DNA of 64,000 nt, from positions 496,001 to 560,000 of the forward strand of contig NZ_CANLQB010000001.1 in assembly GCF_947493125.1 (NCBI RefSeq), written 5' to 3'. Within the stretch, counting starts at the first letter, position 1. Every line of letters begins with the position of its first letter. Below are positions 7,737 to 17,626 of the stretch, piece after piece. Source of the DNA: an uncultured Roseobacter sp. GTDB taxonomy: Bacteria; Pseudomonadota; Alphaproteobacteria; Rhodobacterales; Rhodobacteraceae. The translations under genes were made by a program, and so were the position numbers. The notes under the pieces were generated by a model that saw only the letters and a program-made list of their open reading frames with translations, was not told the DNA's origin and did not search any database.

Positions 7737-9931
7737 CCTTCGACGCCCAATCAGACAGCACCATACTCGATGGAGAACGCCGCGGAGCGTCGGGGGATGC
7801 CGGAGCGGATCGAAGCCTCGGTGTTGTCGCCTGGATGGCCGAGGCGTTCGGCATGCCGTTTTCCGCAGAGGCGGTGCTGGCGCGCTTGCCGGAGGGGGCG
7901 GTCTTGTCGGACCCTCATCAGATGATGCGCGCGCTCGAGGCGATTGGTCTGTCATCTCGAGTGCTGCTTCGTGACATTGTCCGCGTGGACCCCGTTGCCT
8001 TGCCATTTGTTGTATGGCGCACGTCCGGCCTGCCGGTTGTCGTTCAGGGGTTTGCAGAAGATGGCGCGGTGGCGCAGGTGGTTGATCCCTCGCAGAGCAA
8101 TCTCGTACAGCACATTCCGCTCAAGCATCTGCGCAAGGATATCCGTCCGGAGTTGATGCTGGTCACGCGAAGCGGTGATCGCGCGTCGGCGATGAGCGAC
8201 CCTGATACTCGGAACGTGGTGTCGAATGACCGCTCTTGGTTCTGGGGGCCTGTGCGTGCCAACTGGGCCAATTGGCTTCAGGTGCTGATCGCAGCGCTTC
8301 TGCTGAACGTGATGTCACTGGCACTGCCGTTGTTCGTGATGAATGTCTACGACAAGGTCATCCCCAATCTGGCATATGTGACGCTGTGGACCCTGGCGGT
8401 CGGCGTTGGGATCGCGTTGTTGCTCGATTTGGTCATGCGGGTCATCCGAGCCAACGTGCTTGAGAACATTGGTCGGCGCGTCGATATGAAGGTGGCCGCA
8501 ACACTCTTTCGCCAGGCGATGAATACCCAGCTCATGAACAGGCCCGGGGGGGCCGCAGGCATTGCCAGCACCATTCGTGACTTTGAGGTGGTGCGCGAGT
8601 TTTTTGCCTCCGCGACATTTGTTGCCATCATTGACGTGCTTTTCATCGGAATTTTCGTAGCGGCGCTCTTCTGGGTGGTCGGGCCCATCGCGATCATCCC
8701 GCTTTTGGCGGTCCCTGTCGTCTTGCTGATCGCCGTTGCGGCGCAGCTGCCGCTGGGGCGCAGTGCCGGACGCGCACAGCAGATGGCGACCAAGCGGCAT
8801 GTGGTCTTGGTGGAGGCGCTGGGAGGGATCGAAACCATCAAGAGCCTGAACGCTGAACCCGTGATGCAGCGGGAATGGGAAGCGGCTGTGACGGCGTCCT
8901 CACAGATCAATGGTCGCACCCGGTTCTGGTCCAACGTGGCGACCAATGGGACCTTGCTGGTCCAACAGTCGGTTTCGGTCCTGATCATTGTCTGGGGCGT
9001 GTTCCTCGTCGCGGAGGGCACCATCACGGTGGGCGGTTTGATTGCGGCCAACATCCTTGCAGGTCGCGTTCTGGCGCCGCTCGGAATGGTCGCTCAGACG
9101 ATTTTTCGCGCGCAATATGCGCTCAAATCACTGGCGGCGCTCAACCGCTTCATGGCTTTGCCGGTGGAGCAAGGTGCGTCGGTCAAGAGCGATGCGCGCG
9201 TAACGCAAGGTGCTCTGCGTTTGGAGGACGTGACGCTGAGCTATCCCGACGCTCCGCGGCCAGCGCTGAACGGTCTGAGCTTTGCAGTAGAGGCCGCAGA
9301 GCGCGTGGCGCTCCTGGGGCGCGTCGGATCTGGCAAGACGACCACCGGGAAACTTCTTGCAGGTTTGATAGCACCTCAGAGCGGATCGGTCCTCGTCGAC
9401 GGCATTGCGCTGTCTCAGTATGAGCCCGCAGAACTGCGCTGGGGGATTGGATATCTGCCCCAAACGCCCGAGCTCTTCACCGGAACGCTGCGGGAGAACC
9501 TGATGATCGGTCAACGGACGGCAAGCGATGCGGACATTGCCGAGGCGCTCTATTATGCGGCGATGGATGAGTTCATGGCTGAAGCTCCCGAAGGGCTCGA
9601 CATGTTCATTGGAGAGCAGGGCAAGCATCTTTCCGGTGGGCAGAAACAGGGGGTTGCGCTGGCGCGCCTGTTGCTGCGCCGCCCGAAGATGCTGTTCCTG
9701 GACGAGCCAACCAATGCAATGGACCAACGCATGCAGAGCCAGATTGTCGGGCGTCTTGCAGCGCTGAATGCAACCGGTGTGGGGTTGATTGTCTGCACGC
9801 ACCGTCAGTCCCTCGCAGCCATGGCCGAGCGGCTCATCGTGATGGATCAGGGGCGAGCGGTTCTGGATGGGCCGCGTGCCGAGGTCTTGGCACAACTGCG
9901 GGGCATGGGCACCGCAAAGACAGAGAGCTGA
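7733..9931 (+). CDS. Type I secretion ABC exporter (permease-ATPase) with degenerate C39 domain
   Basis: A 732-aa fused exporter. Residues ~20-140 form a C39-peptidase-like domain with no cysteine where the protease nucleophile should be (LGVVAWMAEAFG). It is therefore a non-proteolytic C39-like domain, as in exporters of RTX adhesins and haemolysins that use a C-terminal signal. Membrane helices follow, about residues 180-450. The ATPase has Walker A G529-T536 (GRVGSGKT), signature LSGGQKQ and Walker B MLFLDEPTN. Its start overlaps the TolC gene, and the adaptor gene follows within 5 bp. Confidence 0.9.
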   Translation: MTFDAQSDSTILDGERRGASGDAGADRSLGVVAWMAEAFGMPFSAEAVLARLPEGAVLSDPHQMMRALEAIGLSSRVLLRDIVRVDPVALPFVVWRTSGLPVVVQGFAEDGAVAQVVDPSQSNLVQHIPLKHLRKDIRPELMLVTRSGDRASAMSDPDTRNVVSNDRSWFWGPVRANWANWLQVLIAALLLNVMSLALPLFVMNVYDKVIPNLAYVTLWTLAVGVGIALLLDLVMRVIRANVLENIGRRVDMKVAATLFRQAMNTQLMNRPGGAAGIASTIRDFEVVREFFASATFVAIIDVLFIGIFVAALFWVVGPIAIIPLLAVPVVLLIAVAAQLPLGRSAGRAQQMATKRHVVLVEALGGIETIKSLNAEPVMQREWEAAVTASSQINGRTRFWSNVATNGTLLVQQSVSVLIIVWGVFLVAEGTITVGGLIAANILAGRVLAPLGMVAQTIFRAQYALKSLAALNRFMALPVEQGASVKSDARVTQGALRLEDVTLSYPDAPRPALNGLSFAVEAAERVALLGRVGSGKTTTGKLLAGLIAPQSGSVLVDGIALSQYEPAELRWGIGYLPQTPELFTGTLRENLMIGQRTASDADIAEALYYAAMDEFMAEAPEGLDMFIGEQGKHLSGGQKQGVALARLLLRRPKMLFLDEPTNAMDQRMQSQIVGRLAALNATGVGLIVCTHRQSLAAMAERLIVMDQGRAVLDGPRAEVLAQLRGMGTAKTES

Positions 9932-9935
9932 CGCG

Positions 9936-11258
9936 ATGTTTGGCAATCGGGTTGAAGATGAATTCGCCAACACGATCACGGATGCCGGGGCTGCCGCTCA
10001 TGGCCATGGACCATGGCGCTTGCTCTTGGCCATATTGGTTGGCCTTGTGGCATTTCTCGCCTGGGCCGCGACCTACGAAATCGAGGAAACCGCGCGTGCG
10101 ACGGGCCGGGTCATTCCATCACAACAAGTGCAGATTGTGCAGAGCCTCGAGGGCGGGATCGTGCGTGATATTGCCGTGACCGAGGGGGATATCGTTGATG
10201 CAGGCGATGTCTTGATGCAGATCGACGACACGCGCTTTGCCGCGGAGCGGGGTGAGTTGCTGGAACGGGAAGCCGCGGTCCAGGCCGAAGCGACGCGGCT
10301 GCGCGCCGAGGCGCAGTTCGCCGAGGTTGTCGACTTCGAGGAGTTGCTGGAAGCGCGTGCCCCCCTGGCCGTGGCCGCCGAGCGCGAGGTCTTCCTCTCC
10401 CGGCGTGAGCAACTGACGCGCGAATTGCAGGTTCTGCAGGCGCAGCTGTTGCAGCGACGTGGTGAACTCGAAGAGATCAAGGCTCAGCGGGCCCGCACCT
10501 CTGGCATAATCGCACCTTTGCAGGCCGAGATCACCCTGACCGAAGACATGTTTGAGCGCGGCTTGGTTCCTCAGATCGAGCTGTTACGGCTGCAGTCCCG
10601 GTTGGCTGAGCTGAACGGGGATCTGGCGGTTGCGCGTGCCAGCGAGCCGCGGTTGCTGGCGGCGATTTCCGGGGCGGAAGACCAGATCAACGCTGCGCGG
10701 TCCGCCTATGCTCTTTCCGCACGCCAGCGCCTCGCTGCGTTGCAGTTGGAACTTGCCGTTATCCAAGAGACATTGCGCAGCGCCAATGATCGCGTGACAC
10801 GGGCGCAGCTGCGCGCGCCGGTGCGTGGAACGATCAACCGGATCAACGCAACCACCATTGGAGCAGTGGTTCAGCCCGGCGCTCCGCTGGTAGAGATCGT
10901 GCCGATCGATGACAGTCTGCTCATCGAGGCGGATCTCGGTCCCCGGGATATTGCCTTTGTGCGTCCGGGCGAACCGGCCTCTGTCAAGATTTCTGCCTAT
11001 GACTACCTGGTCTATGGCGCGCTCGAAGGTGAGGTCGTTCGCATAGGCGCAGACACCATTTCGCGTGAGGGCGGTGGGGAGTTCTTCCGTGTCATCGTCC
11101 GTACGGACAAATCCTATTTGGGTACCGCAGAGAGGCCGCTTCCGATCACGCCGGGTATGATCGCGTCCGTCGATATCCAGACCGGTGAACGAACGGTTCT
11201 GTCATATCTGGCCAAACCCATTCTGCGTGCGCAGGCCGAGGCATTGCGCGAGCGTTGA
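9936..11258 (+). CDS. HlyD-family membrane fusion protein of type I secretion
   Basis: A 440-aa adaptor with a short cytoplasmic N-terminus and one membrane helix at about residues 28-46 (LLLAILVGLVAFLAWAATY). A biotinyl-lipoyl half motif follows (QVQIVQSLEGGIVRDI), then a long alpha-helical coiled-coil hairpin and a C-terminal half with the second lipoyl segment (RAPVRGTINRINATTIG). It would bridge the ABC exporter and the TolC channel. The ATG at 9936, five bases after the exporter stop, is preferred to an upstream in-frame start that would lie inside the exporter gene. Its stop abuts the stop of the convergent cyclase gene with no spacer. Confidence 0.9.
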   Translation: MFGNRVEDEFANTITDAGAAAHGHGPWRLLLAILVGLVAFLAWAATYEIEETARATGRVIPSQQVQIVQSLEGGIVRDIAVTEGDIVDAGDVLMQIDDTRFAAERGELLEREAAVQAEATRLRAEAQFAEVVDFEELLEARAPLAVAAEREVFLSRREQLTRELQVLQAQLLQRRGELEEIKAQRARTSGIIAPLQAEITLTEDMFERGLVPQIELLRLQSRLAELNGDLAVARASEPRLLAAISGAEDQINAARSAYALSARQRLAALQLELAVIQETLRSANDRVTRAQLRAPVRGTINRINATTIGAVVQPGAPLVEIVPIDDSLLIEADLGPRDIAFVRPGEPASVKISAYDYLVYGALEGEVVRIGADTISREGGGEFFRVIVRTDKSYLGTAERPLPITPGMIASVDIQTGERTVLSYLAKPILRAQAEALRER

Positions 11259-13523
11259 TTACTTCTGCGTTGAAGCAAAGACACCGTCCCAGTTGTCTGG
11301 CGGCGGTATCCGGCGCAGTTCGAGGAGGCGCCTGGCGTAGAGGTCGAGGTAATCGTCGAGCGCGAGATCAAGCGCGTCAACGCTCTCTCGGAGCTCGGAA
11401 AGCAGGGTTTCCGCCCGATCCCAATTCTGCGCTCGATATGCGGCAAGCATCTCGGAGTTGCATAGCGTGGCCTGCCGAAAGCGCGCGTCGTTGCGCAGGG
11501 AGATGTCACCGAGCAGGGCAAAGATCGTCTCGGGCACCTCCTTGCCGACCACACGGACGCGATCAAGTTCGATCAGCGCAAAATGGTCCTTTACCTCCTC
11601 GGCCGTGGCATAACCGAGGATGATTGCCGCACCGTAATAGCGGGATTGTCCTTCAAGGCGAGACGCGACGTTCACCGGGTCCCCGAGGGCGGTATAGTCA
11701 AAACGGGTCTTGCTGCCCATGTTGCCCACGACACATTGGCCGGTGTTGATCCCGATGCCGACGTTGAGCCGATGCACCTTGACCCAGGGTTTGCGCGTGT
11801 CACTGGCCTGTCCGCGCTGCCCGACCCTCTTGCGTTTTTGTGCGCGGAGACGTGCATGGTTGAACTGCTCGACCTCAGCGATCATCTGCAGGGCCGCGCG
11901 GCACGCGGCCTGGGCGTGATCATCATGTCGCAGCGGCGCGTTCCAGAAGGCCATCACCGCATCTCCCATGAATTTATCGATTGTTCCCTTATGCTCCATG
12001 ATCGCATTGGACAGGATGGTGAGGAACTGGTTCATGAGCCGTGTCAGCGCCTCAGGATCCTCTCGAAAGTCTTCGGCGATGGCGGTGAAGCCCCGCACGT
12101 CGCTGAAAAGCAGTGTCAACTGGCGCGACTCACCGCCCAAGGTCAGCTGGCTCTGATTTTCGCTGAGCTGATCCACAAGATCTGGCGACACATATTGACC
12201 GAAGGCACTGCGGATTTCGCGGCGCTGACGTTCTTCACGAAGGTAGTTCACCGTCGAGATCAGAATGATGGCGAGGGCTGTTGCGAGAATAGGAAACGAC
12301 GGGTCGAGCAATATACGCTGACCGTGAAAGAGATAGTAGGAGATGGCGCCATAACCGGTCATCAGCACCAGGCTCGAGGCAATCATCGTGCGGGCGGCAA
12401 GGGACGGCGCTAAAACAATAACGAGGAGACACAGGATACCGGTTGTCACCAACTCGATCGCGATCGTGTAATTCGGGCGGATCAGGAGGCTCTCGGACAT
12501 GATATTCTCGAGCACCTGAGCGTGGATTTCCACACCGGCCATCGGGACGCCCAGGGGCGTGGCGCGAAAATCCTCCAGCCCGATCGCTGAGGTCCCTACC
12601 AGAAGAAGATGGCCCAGCAGACGATCCTGGGGCAGGCGGTCATTCAGCAGATCGGTGGCCGACACGTATCGGCTTTGTGAAGACGGTGTCAGATAAGGCC
12701 AAACCGTCCCGTCTTGCGCTGTGGGGATGAGCTGTCGCGCCAGGACAACGCCCTCCACCCCGGCGTCATTGGTCCGCACGATGAACGGCTCACCGCCGGT
12801 GGCGACCCGCAAGAGCTCCGCTGCAAGGCCAAGGCGTATCTCACCTTGCACGCTCATCACAAGCGGGACCCTGCGGTAGATCCCATCGGGATCGGGGCGG
12901 GTGCTGAACATACCGCGTCCTGCTGCGCTGGCTTCAAGCTCTGGTAAGTTCTGGACGATATCGGGAAACGTCATCAGGTGGGGCCGCGGATCCGGACCGA
13001 TCAGCGCATGGGCTGCATCGGCCATCGCCCGCTTCTCAATCCGATTACCTGCATATGTTCGGACAGTGGTTTGGCCGAGGATGACACGGGAGCGGGCAAA
13101 GGCTTCGGCGAGGATCTGGTCGTGGTCCTGCAGTGCTGCAAGTTGAGCGGCCAGGTCGTCGGGCATGTCTGGATTGTCGGCTGCAATCTGCGGGGGCGAC
13201 AGTCGGTCAGGCTCTGCGAAGATGATATCGAAGCCAATTGCGACGGCGCCAAGAGCGGCGGCGTTGTCGACGAGGTCTGCGATCCGATTTCTCGGCCAAG
13301 GCCATTGGCCGATCTCTTCGATACTGCGGTCATCGACATCAAGGATTGCGACCGGCAGGGGTGTAAGATCACGAGGTTTGGACTGATGGTAGAGATCAAA
13401 TGTCGCGTTGCGCAGTGCGGCTATGGGTGGGGGATCCGCGATGCGGATCATCAAGCCGCACAACAGGCCGAAGATGGCGATCACCCGGACCCAGCCGACC
13501 CATTTTGAGAACCATTGTCGCAT
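11259..13523 (-). CDS. CHASE2-domain class III adenylate cyclase
   Basis: A 754-aa membrane receptor cyclase. An N-terminal helix (residues ~13-28) leads to an extracytoplasmic CHASE2 sensor domain of about 290 residues (LPVAILDVDDRSIEEIGQWP). Three more helices follow, then a class III cyclase domain from about residue 460. The two metal-binding aspartates are in LLFSDVRGFT and DKFMGDAVMAFW, and GNMGSKTRFDYTALGDPVN is typical of the catalytic core. It is expected to make cAMP in response to an unknown periplasmic signal. Its position between the secretion genes and a FecR/RTX gene suggests a link to that system, which is inference. Confidence 0.88.
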   Translation of the reverse strand: MRQWFSKWVGWVRVIAIFGLLCGLMIRIADPPPIAALRNATFDLYHQSKPRDLTPLPVAILDVDDRSIEEIGQWPWPRNRIADLVDNAAALGAVAIGFDIIFAEPDRLSPPQIAADNPDMPDDLAAQLAALQDHDQILAEAFARSRVILGQTTVRTYAGNRIEKRAMADAAHALIGPDPRPHLMTFPDIVQNLPELEASAAGRGMFSTRPDPDGIYRRVPLVMSVQGEIRLGLAAELLRVATGGEPFIVRTNDAGVEGVVLARQLIPTAQDGTVWPYLTPSSQSRYVSATDLLNDRLPQDRLLGHLLLVGTSAIGLEDFRATPLGVPMAGVEIHAQVLENIMSESLLIRPNYTIAIELVTTGILCLLVIVLAPSLAARTMIASSLVLMTGYGAISYYLFHGQRILLDPSFPILATALAIILISTVNYLREERQRREIRSAFGQYVSPDLVDQLSENQSQLTLGGESRQLTLLFSDVRGFTAIAEDFREDPEALTRLMNQFLTILSNAIMEHKGTIDKFMGDAVMAFWNAPLRHDDHAQAACRAALQMIAEVEQFNHARLRAQKRKRVGQRGQASDTRKPWVKVHRLNVGIGINTGQCVVGNMGSKTRFDYTALGDPVNVASRLEGQSRYYGAAIILGYATAEEVKDHFALIELDRVRVVGKEVPETIFALLGDISLRNDARFRQATLCNSEMLAAYRAQNWDRAETLLSELRESVDALDLALDDYLDLYARRLLELRRIPPPDNWDGVFASTQK

Positions 13524-13807
13524 TCGGGTGTTGAGCGGCCTCCAATCCGTGCCTCGTACCGATGCCGTGTAGGGCAGACAGATTCACCCCTCGGTCGGTC
13601 CATTCTGACCGAATCAAGCGCCGGATCAACCCAAACTCTCTACCTGCGATTGTTGGCAAGATGGAAATAATCAAGGATTTTTTTTTGACGTTGCCAGGAA
13701 TATCGTATTTTTCCAGAGAATATTTTGCCAAAGGTGCATTGGATCACATACGAGTCCAGCGTTTTGGGTTAAGAACTTGTTAAGTCAGCACAGTGAGGAC
13801 GGACTGG

Positions 13808-16800
13808 GTGTCGCGTAATTATGACGCGCAAAATGAGGACCCGGATGAAGTAGTTACCTTGTGGGGGGGCACTTCTGGGGCCGTCGCCGTGCCTGACAGC
13901 GAGTTGCTGTTCAACGGCGAATTTTTCCGGGTCGGCCCAGACCTCTATATCGTCAACAACGGTGCGGCGAACTTCCGCGTACTGGACTATTTTGCCAAGA
14001 CAGAAGCAGCTGATTTGCGGGATCCGAATGGTGCGATCTTGAGAGGCGATCTGGTCGAGCGACTCGCCGGACCCGTTTCCCCGGCCCAATATGCACAGTC
14101 CGGACGTCCAGGCCTTGCAGACCCTTTAGGGCAGGTTGAGAGTGCCCAAGGCAATGCCTCTGTCCAAAGGGTGGATGGGACAGTCGAAACGCTTCAGGTC
14201 GGAACCACGATTTACCAGAACGATGTGGTCGCGACGGGTGACGGGGCCTCGGTCGCGCTGACGTTCTTGGATGGGACTATCTTCTCCCTGTCTGCCTCCT
14301 CCCGGATGGTGATTGATGAGTTGGTCTACGATCCCCAGTCGAATGAAAACTCCGGTGCATTCAGCCTGATCCAAGGCGGTTTTGTCTTCATCGCGGGACA
14401 GGTCGCCAAGACCGGTGGGATGGAGGTGGCGACGCCGTCATCGACAATGGGTATTCGCGGCACCACTGTGGTTGTGCAGGTCGCCACCGTAAATGGCGTC
14501 GATACCACCGAGGTTTCGCTGACCACCGACCCGGACGGCGGGCAGGGGCAGGTGGAACTGCGTGACCTCGATGGCAACCTCGTCGCGCTGATCAATCAAA
14601 CTGACACGAAGTGGATTGTCTCTGCTGCGACCGGCGAGAGCCGCGAAGTAGACCGTAGCCTGCTTGACGACGTAGAGGACAACCTGCTGATTGCGGAAGC
14701 CTTTGCCGCCTATCGGTCCGCCGTGGCTCGTGTCGATGCCGGAGAGGCTTTAGTGGCGCCGCCGAACCCAGCGCCCCGTACGCCCGACCAGAGCCCGACT
14801 GAGTCGCCTGATCTTGGTCTCGACAGCAATGATGGTCCCGAGGCCGTCCAGCCCCCGGCTCCTGTTGATAGCGAAACGGACGAAGATCCGTCTTCCTTTG
14901 ACGAAGGGTCGCTCAACCCGATTGTCGAAGAAGGGCCAGTGATTCGCATTAGTGGTCTTGAAGATGCGGGGGGCGCCGACGCGATCACCGGAGATGTCAG
15001 CCTCGTTGCAGGCGCCGCCGGAACTCTCTTCGCCGTGACGACGGGACCCACGAACGGGCGGGTGACGCTCACGGCTGATGGGCAATTCGACTACGTACCG
15101 GCGCCGGATTTCAATGGCACTGACAGCTTTACCTTCTCCGCCAGCTTGCCCAACGGCGAGAGCGTCGACGGGACCGTTTTTGTCGAGGTCTTGCCGGTCA
15201 ATGACGCGCCCGTCGCGGATGAGAGCGCTGCAGCCGGTGCGGAGGACACGGTCATCACGGGCAGGATTTCGGCCGCAGATGTCGACGGCGACATATTGAC
15301 CTTCACGATTGCTGACTTACCACAGAACGGAGAGGTGACGCTCTTTCCCGATGGGACGTTTGAATATCGACCGGACGGGAACTTCGCGGGCGCGGACAGC
15401 TTTGCGGTGTTGGTCACTGATCCGGCGGGTGAGACCGCGCGGGCGTCGGTGATGATCGATATCTCGCCGGTCAACGACAGCCCTGTCATCACTACGATCA
15501 CGGGTGCCAATCTTGGATCGGTGGTCGAAGGGGCCGATCCAACCGAGGCCAGCGGTCAACTGAGCGCGTCCGACCCAGACCCGGACAGCACGATCACGTG
15601 GAGCGGGACGTCAACGGCGCTGTTCGGGACCTTCGCGATTACGGCTGCCGGCGCCTGGACTTATGTTCTGGACAACGCGAAGGCCGACCGGATCGCGGAG
15701 GGTGAGACCGTGGTCGAAACCTTTACCGCTGTCGCGACAGATGAGTTTGGGGCTTCGGTCACGCAGATCGTAGAGGTCACTCTGACGGGCACCAACGATG
15801 ACCCGGTGGTCAGCGCGAATACCGTTTTTGAAGCGGATCAGAACGGCTCGGTTCAAGGGCAATTGGTTGCAGTGGATGAGGACAGCGACACACTGAGTTT
15901 TGCGCTGGGTGAAACGGTGCCAGCCAACGGCGCCGTTGTACTCGAACCAGATGGCCGCTTCAGCTACACACCGACGCCCGACTTTGTGGGACTTGATCAA
16001 TTCAGCTATTCGGTGACGGATGGGCAGGGCGGCCTTTCAACCGGGCTCGTTACCGTCGCTGTGGAAAGCGACAGCGGTGGTTCCGGAGGGCAAGCGGTCT
16101 CGCTTTCGGTGACCGCGGACGCAACAGACGATGCACCTGCGGGCGCGGTCGCGATCGACATATCAGCACCTGATCCGCAATCTATCAATCTGGTCATCGC
16201 GATGGACAGCTCCGGTAGTATCGGCGAACAGAACTGGGCCGCGCAGCGCGAAGCCGTCAAGGACGCGGTGTTGCTGCTGGCAGATCGCTTCGAGGGTGCG
16301 GCGAACTCTTTCGATGTTCAGATTGTGAGCTATTCCAAGGCCGCCTCGACAATCGGCCCTTTCGCTCTTCAGGATCCCGAGCTGCCCACCGCGATACTGG
16401 ACCTGCCGTTCCTTGGAGGCGCAACGCGTTGGGACCTGGCTCTGGATGAGGCCAATAGCTTTTTCTCGGCTCAGCCTGGTGAAGAGACGAACTATCTTTT
16501 GTTTATCACAGACGGCGCCCCGTCGAACACGCGCTGGCGCGACTCGCTGGAGGCTCTGACCAACCCGCCTGACAATGCCTTCGACGTCGATATCCAAGCA
16601 TTCGGCATTGGCGATCGGTATGATCCAACCTTGCTGCAGGAGCTGGATGCCGATCCGACTACATTGACGTCTGCAAATGACCTTGCCGCCGCTCTGAGCG
16701 AAACCCCTGCGTTCCCACCAAGATTACTGTCGCTCGATGTGTCATTGGAGGCAGACGGAGAGGATCACGGGACGATTGCGACCCATCAGAGTGATGGGTT

Positions 16801-17605
16801 GATCGCCGACGGCGCTGACTATCAACTGCCACTTGCGAGCATAGAGAACATTGAAGCGATGTTGGGCGAGAGTAATAGGATCAGCGTCAGCGCGACCTTT
16901 GACACCGACGGTAATCGGAGCACGGCTGAGATCGAACTCTTTTCGAGCGATGTCATCGGCAAGGCGGATACTGCACAGACCAAAACCGGTCTCGATGGCT
17001 CCGATCTTCTGTTTGGGAGCGATGCTGGAGACGTGATTGACGGTGGGGATGGCCGCGATGTCCTGCTAGGTTTTGATGGTCCTGACACGCTGGATGGCGG
17101 CGCAGGTGCAGATGTCGTTCTGGGAGGGGCAGGGGACGATGTCCTGCGGATCGGGCAAGCTGCCGACAACGGAGTAGACGTGGTTGACGGTGGCGCGGGC
17201 CGTGATGTTCTAGAGATCGACATGGCCGGCGATCTCTCCGACGAGCTGATTCCAGTGCTGGACATTCGGGATATCGAGGCCATCGACATGGAAAACGGCA
17301 AAGCCAATGTTCTGGAGATCTCGCTTGCCGATGTGATTGATATGTCCTCCACAAGCGATGGCGAATTGGAGGCCCTGCTGGATCAAGCGCTGCCGGAAAG
17401 CGCGATCATTTATGGCGATGTATCGGACAGCCTCCTTTTGGTCGGCAGCGGTGACGGTGGGTTTCAGAAAGTGTCGGACGCACCCATCGACGATGGCAAG
17501 GGCAACACGTTGGATATCTACTCCTACGTCGAGGGCGGCAACGTCTTGGCGACCTTGGGGGTCGACACAGATATCGATGTGACCGGTGCGGTCGTTTCGT
17601 CCTGA
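13808..17605 (+). CDS. Large FecR / cadherin-like / VWA / RTX protein, probable type I secretion substrate
   Basis: A ~1265-aa modular surface or secreted protein without a classical signal peptide. In order (numbered from 13793): a FecR-like domain (~110-240, with DGTIFSLSASSRMVIDEL and STMGIRGTTVVVQ); an acidic Pro-rich linker (~315-375); about four cadherin/VCBS-like repeats (~390-770, with PVNDAP-type junctions and DGxFxYxP motifs); a von Willebrand A domain with a MIDAS DSSGS near residue 805; and RTX calcium-binding repeats (~1070-1140, for example DGGAGADVVLGGAGDD). The C-terminus lacks strong charge, as expected for a type I signal. GTG at 13808 is chosen because GAGGA lies 8 bases upstream; GTG at 13793 is the alternative. 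The type I exporter encoded at 6375-11258 is its likely secretor. Confidence 0.85.
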   Translation: MSRNYDAQNEDPDEVVTLWGGTSGAVAVPDSELLFNGEFFRVGPDLYIVNNGAANFRVLDYFAKTEAADLRDPNGAILRGDLVERLAGPVSPAQYAQSGRPGLADPLGQVESAQGNASVQRVDGTVETLQVGTTIYQNDVVATGDGASVALTFLDGTIFSLSASSRMVIDELVYDPQSNENSGAFSLIQGGFVFIAGQVAKTGGMEVATPSSTMGIRGTTVVVQVATVNGVDTTEVSLTTDPDGGQGQVELRDLDGNLVALINQTDTKWIVSAATGESREVDRSLLDDVEDNLLIAEAFAAYRSAVARVDAGEALVAPPNPAPRTPDQSPTESPDLGLDSNDGPEAVQPPAPVDSETDEDPSSFDEGSLNPIVEEGPVIRISGLEDAGGADAITGDVSLVAGAAGTLFAVTTGPTNGRVTLTADGQFDYVPAPDFNGTDSFTFSASLPNGESVDGTVFVEVLPVNDAPVADESAAAGAEDTVITGRISAADVDGDILTFTIADLPQNGEVTLFPDGTFEYRPDGNFAGADSFAVLVTDPAGETARASVMIDISPVNDSPVITTITGANLGSVVEGADPTEASGQLSASDPDPDSTITWSGTSTALFGTFAITAAGAWTYVLDNAKADRIAEGETVVETFTAVATDEFGASVTQIVEVTLTGTNDDPVVSANTVFEADQNGSVQGQLVAVDEDSDTLSFALGETVPANGAVVLEPDGRFSYTPTPDFVGLDQFSYSVTDGQGGLSTGLVTVAVESDSGGSGGQAVSLSVTADATDDAPAGAVAIDISAPDPQSINLVIAMDSSGSIGEQNWAAQREAVKDAVLLLADRFEGAANSFDVQIVSYSKAASTIGPFALQDPELPTAILDLPFLGGATRWDLALDEANSFFSAQPGEETNYLLFITDGAPSNTRWRDSLEALTNPPDNAFDVDIQAFGIGDRYDPTLLQELDADPTTLTSANDLAAALSETPAFPPRLLSLDVSLEADGEDHGTIATHQSDGLIADGADYQLPLASIENIEAMLGESNRISVSATFDTDGNRSTAEIELFSSDVIGKADTAQTKTGLDGSDLLFGSDAGDVIDGGDGRDVLLGFDGPDTLDGGAGADVVLGGAGDDVLRIGQAADNGVDVVDGGAGRDVLEIDMAGDLSDELIPVLDIRDIEAIDMENGKANVLEISLADVIDMSSTSDGELEALLDQALPESAIIYGDVSDSLLLVGSGDGGFQKVSDAPIDDGKGNTLDIYSYVEGGNVLATLGVDTDIDVTGAVVSS

Positions 17606-17626
17606 CGCAAATTCAGTGCAGAACGC

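Noticed and set aside
13678-13686. Run of nine T as a terminator for the secretion-system region
   Set aside because: No stable stem precedes it and it lies upstream of the large FecR/RTX gene, more likely in its promoter region. A TTGACG follows but without a convincing -10.
16990-17215. Short-period repeats that might suggest a tandem-repeat or CRISPR-like array
   Set aside because: They are RTX nonapeptide codons within an intact reading frame and vary in sequence; there are no spacers.
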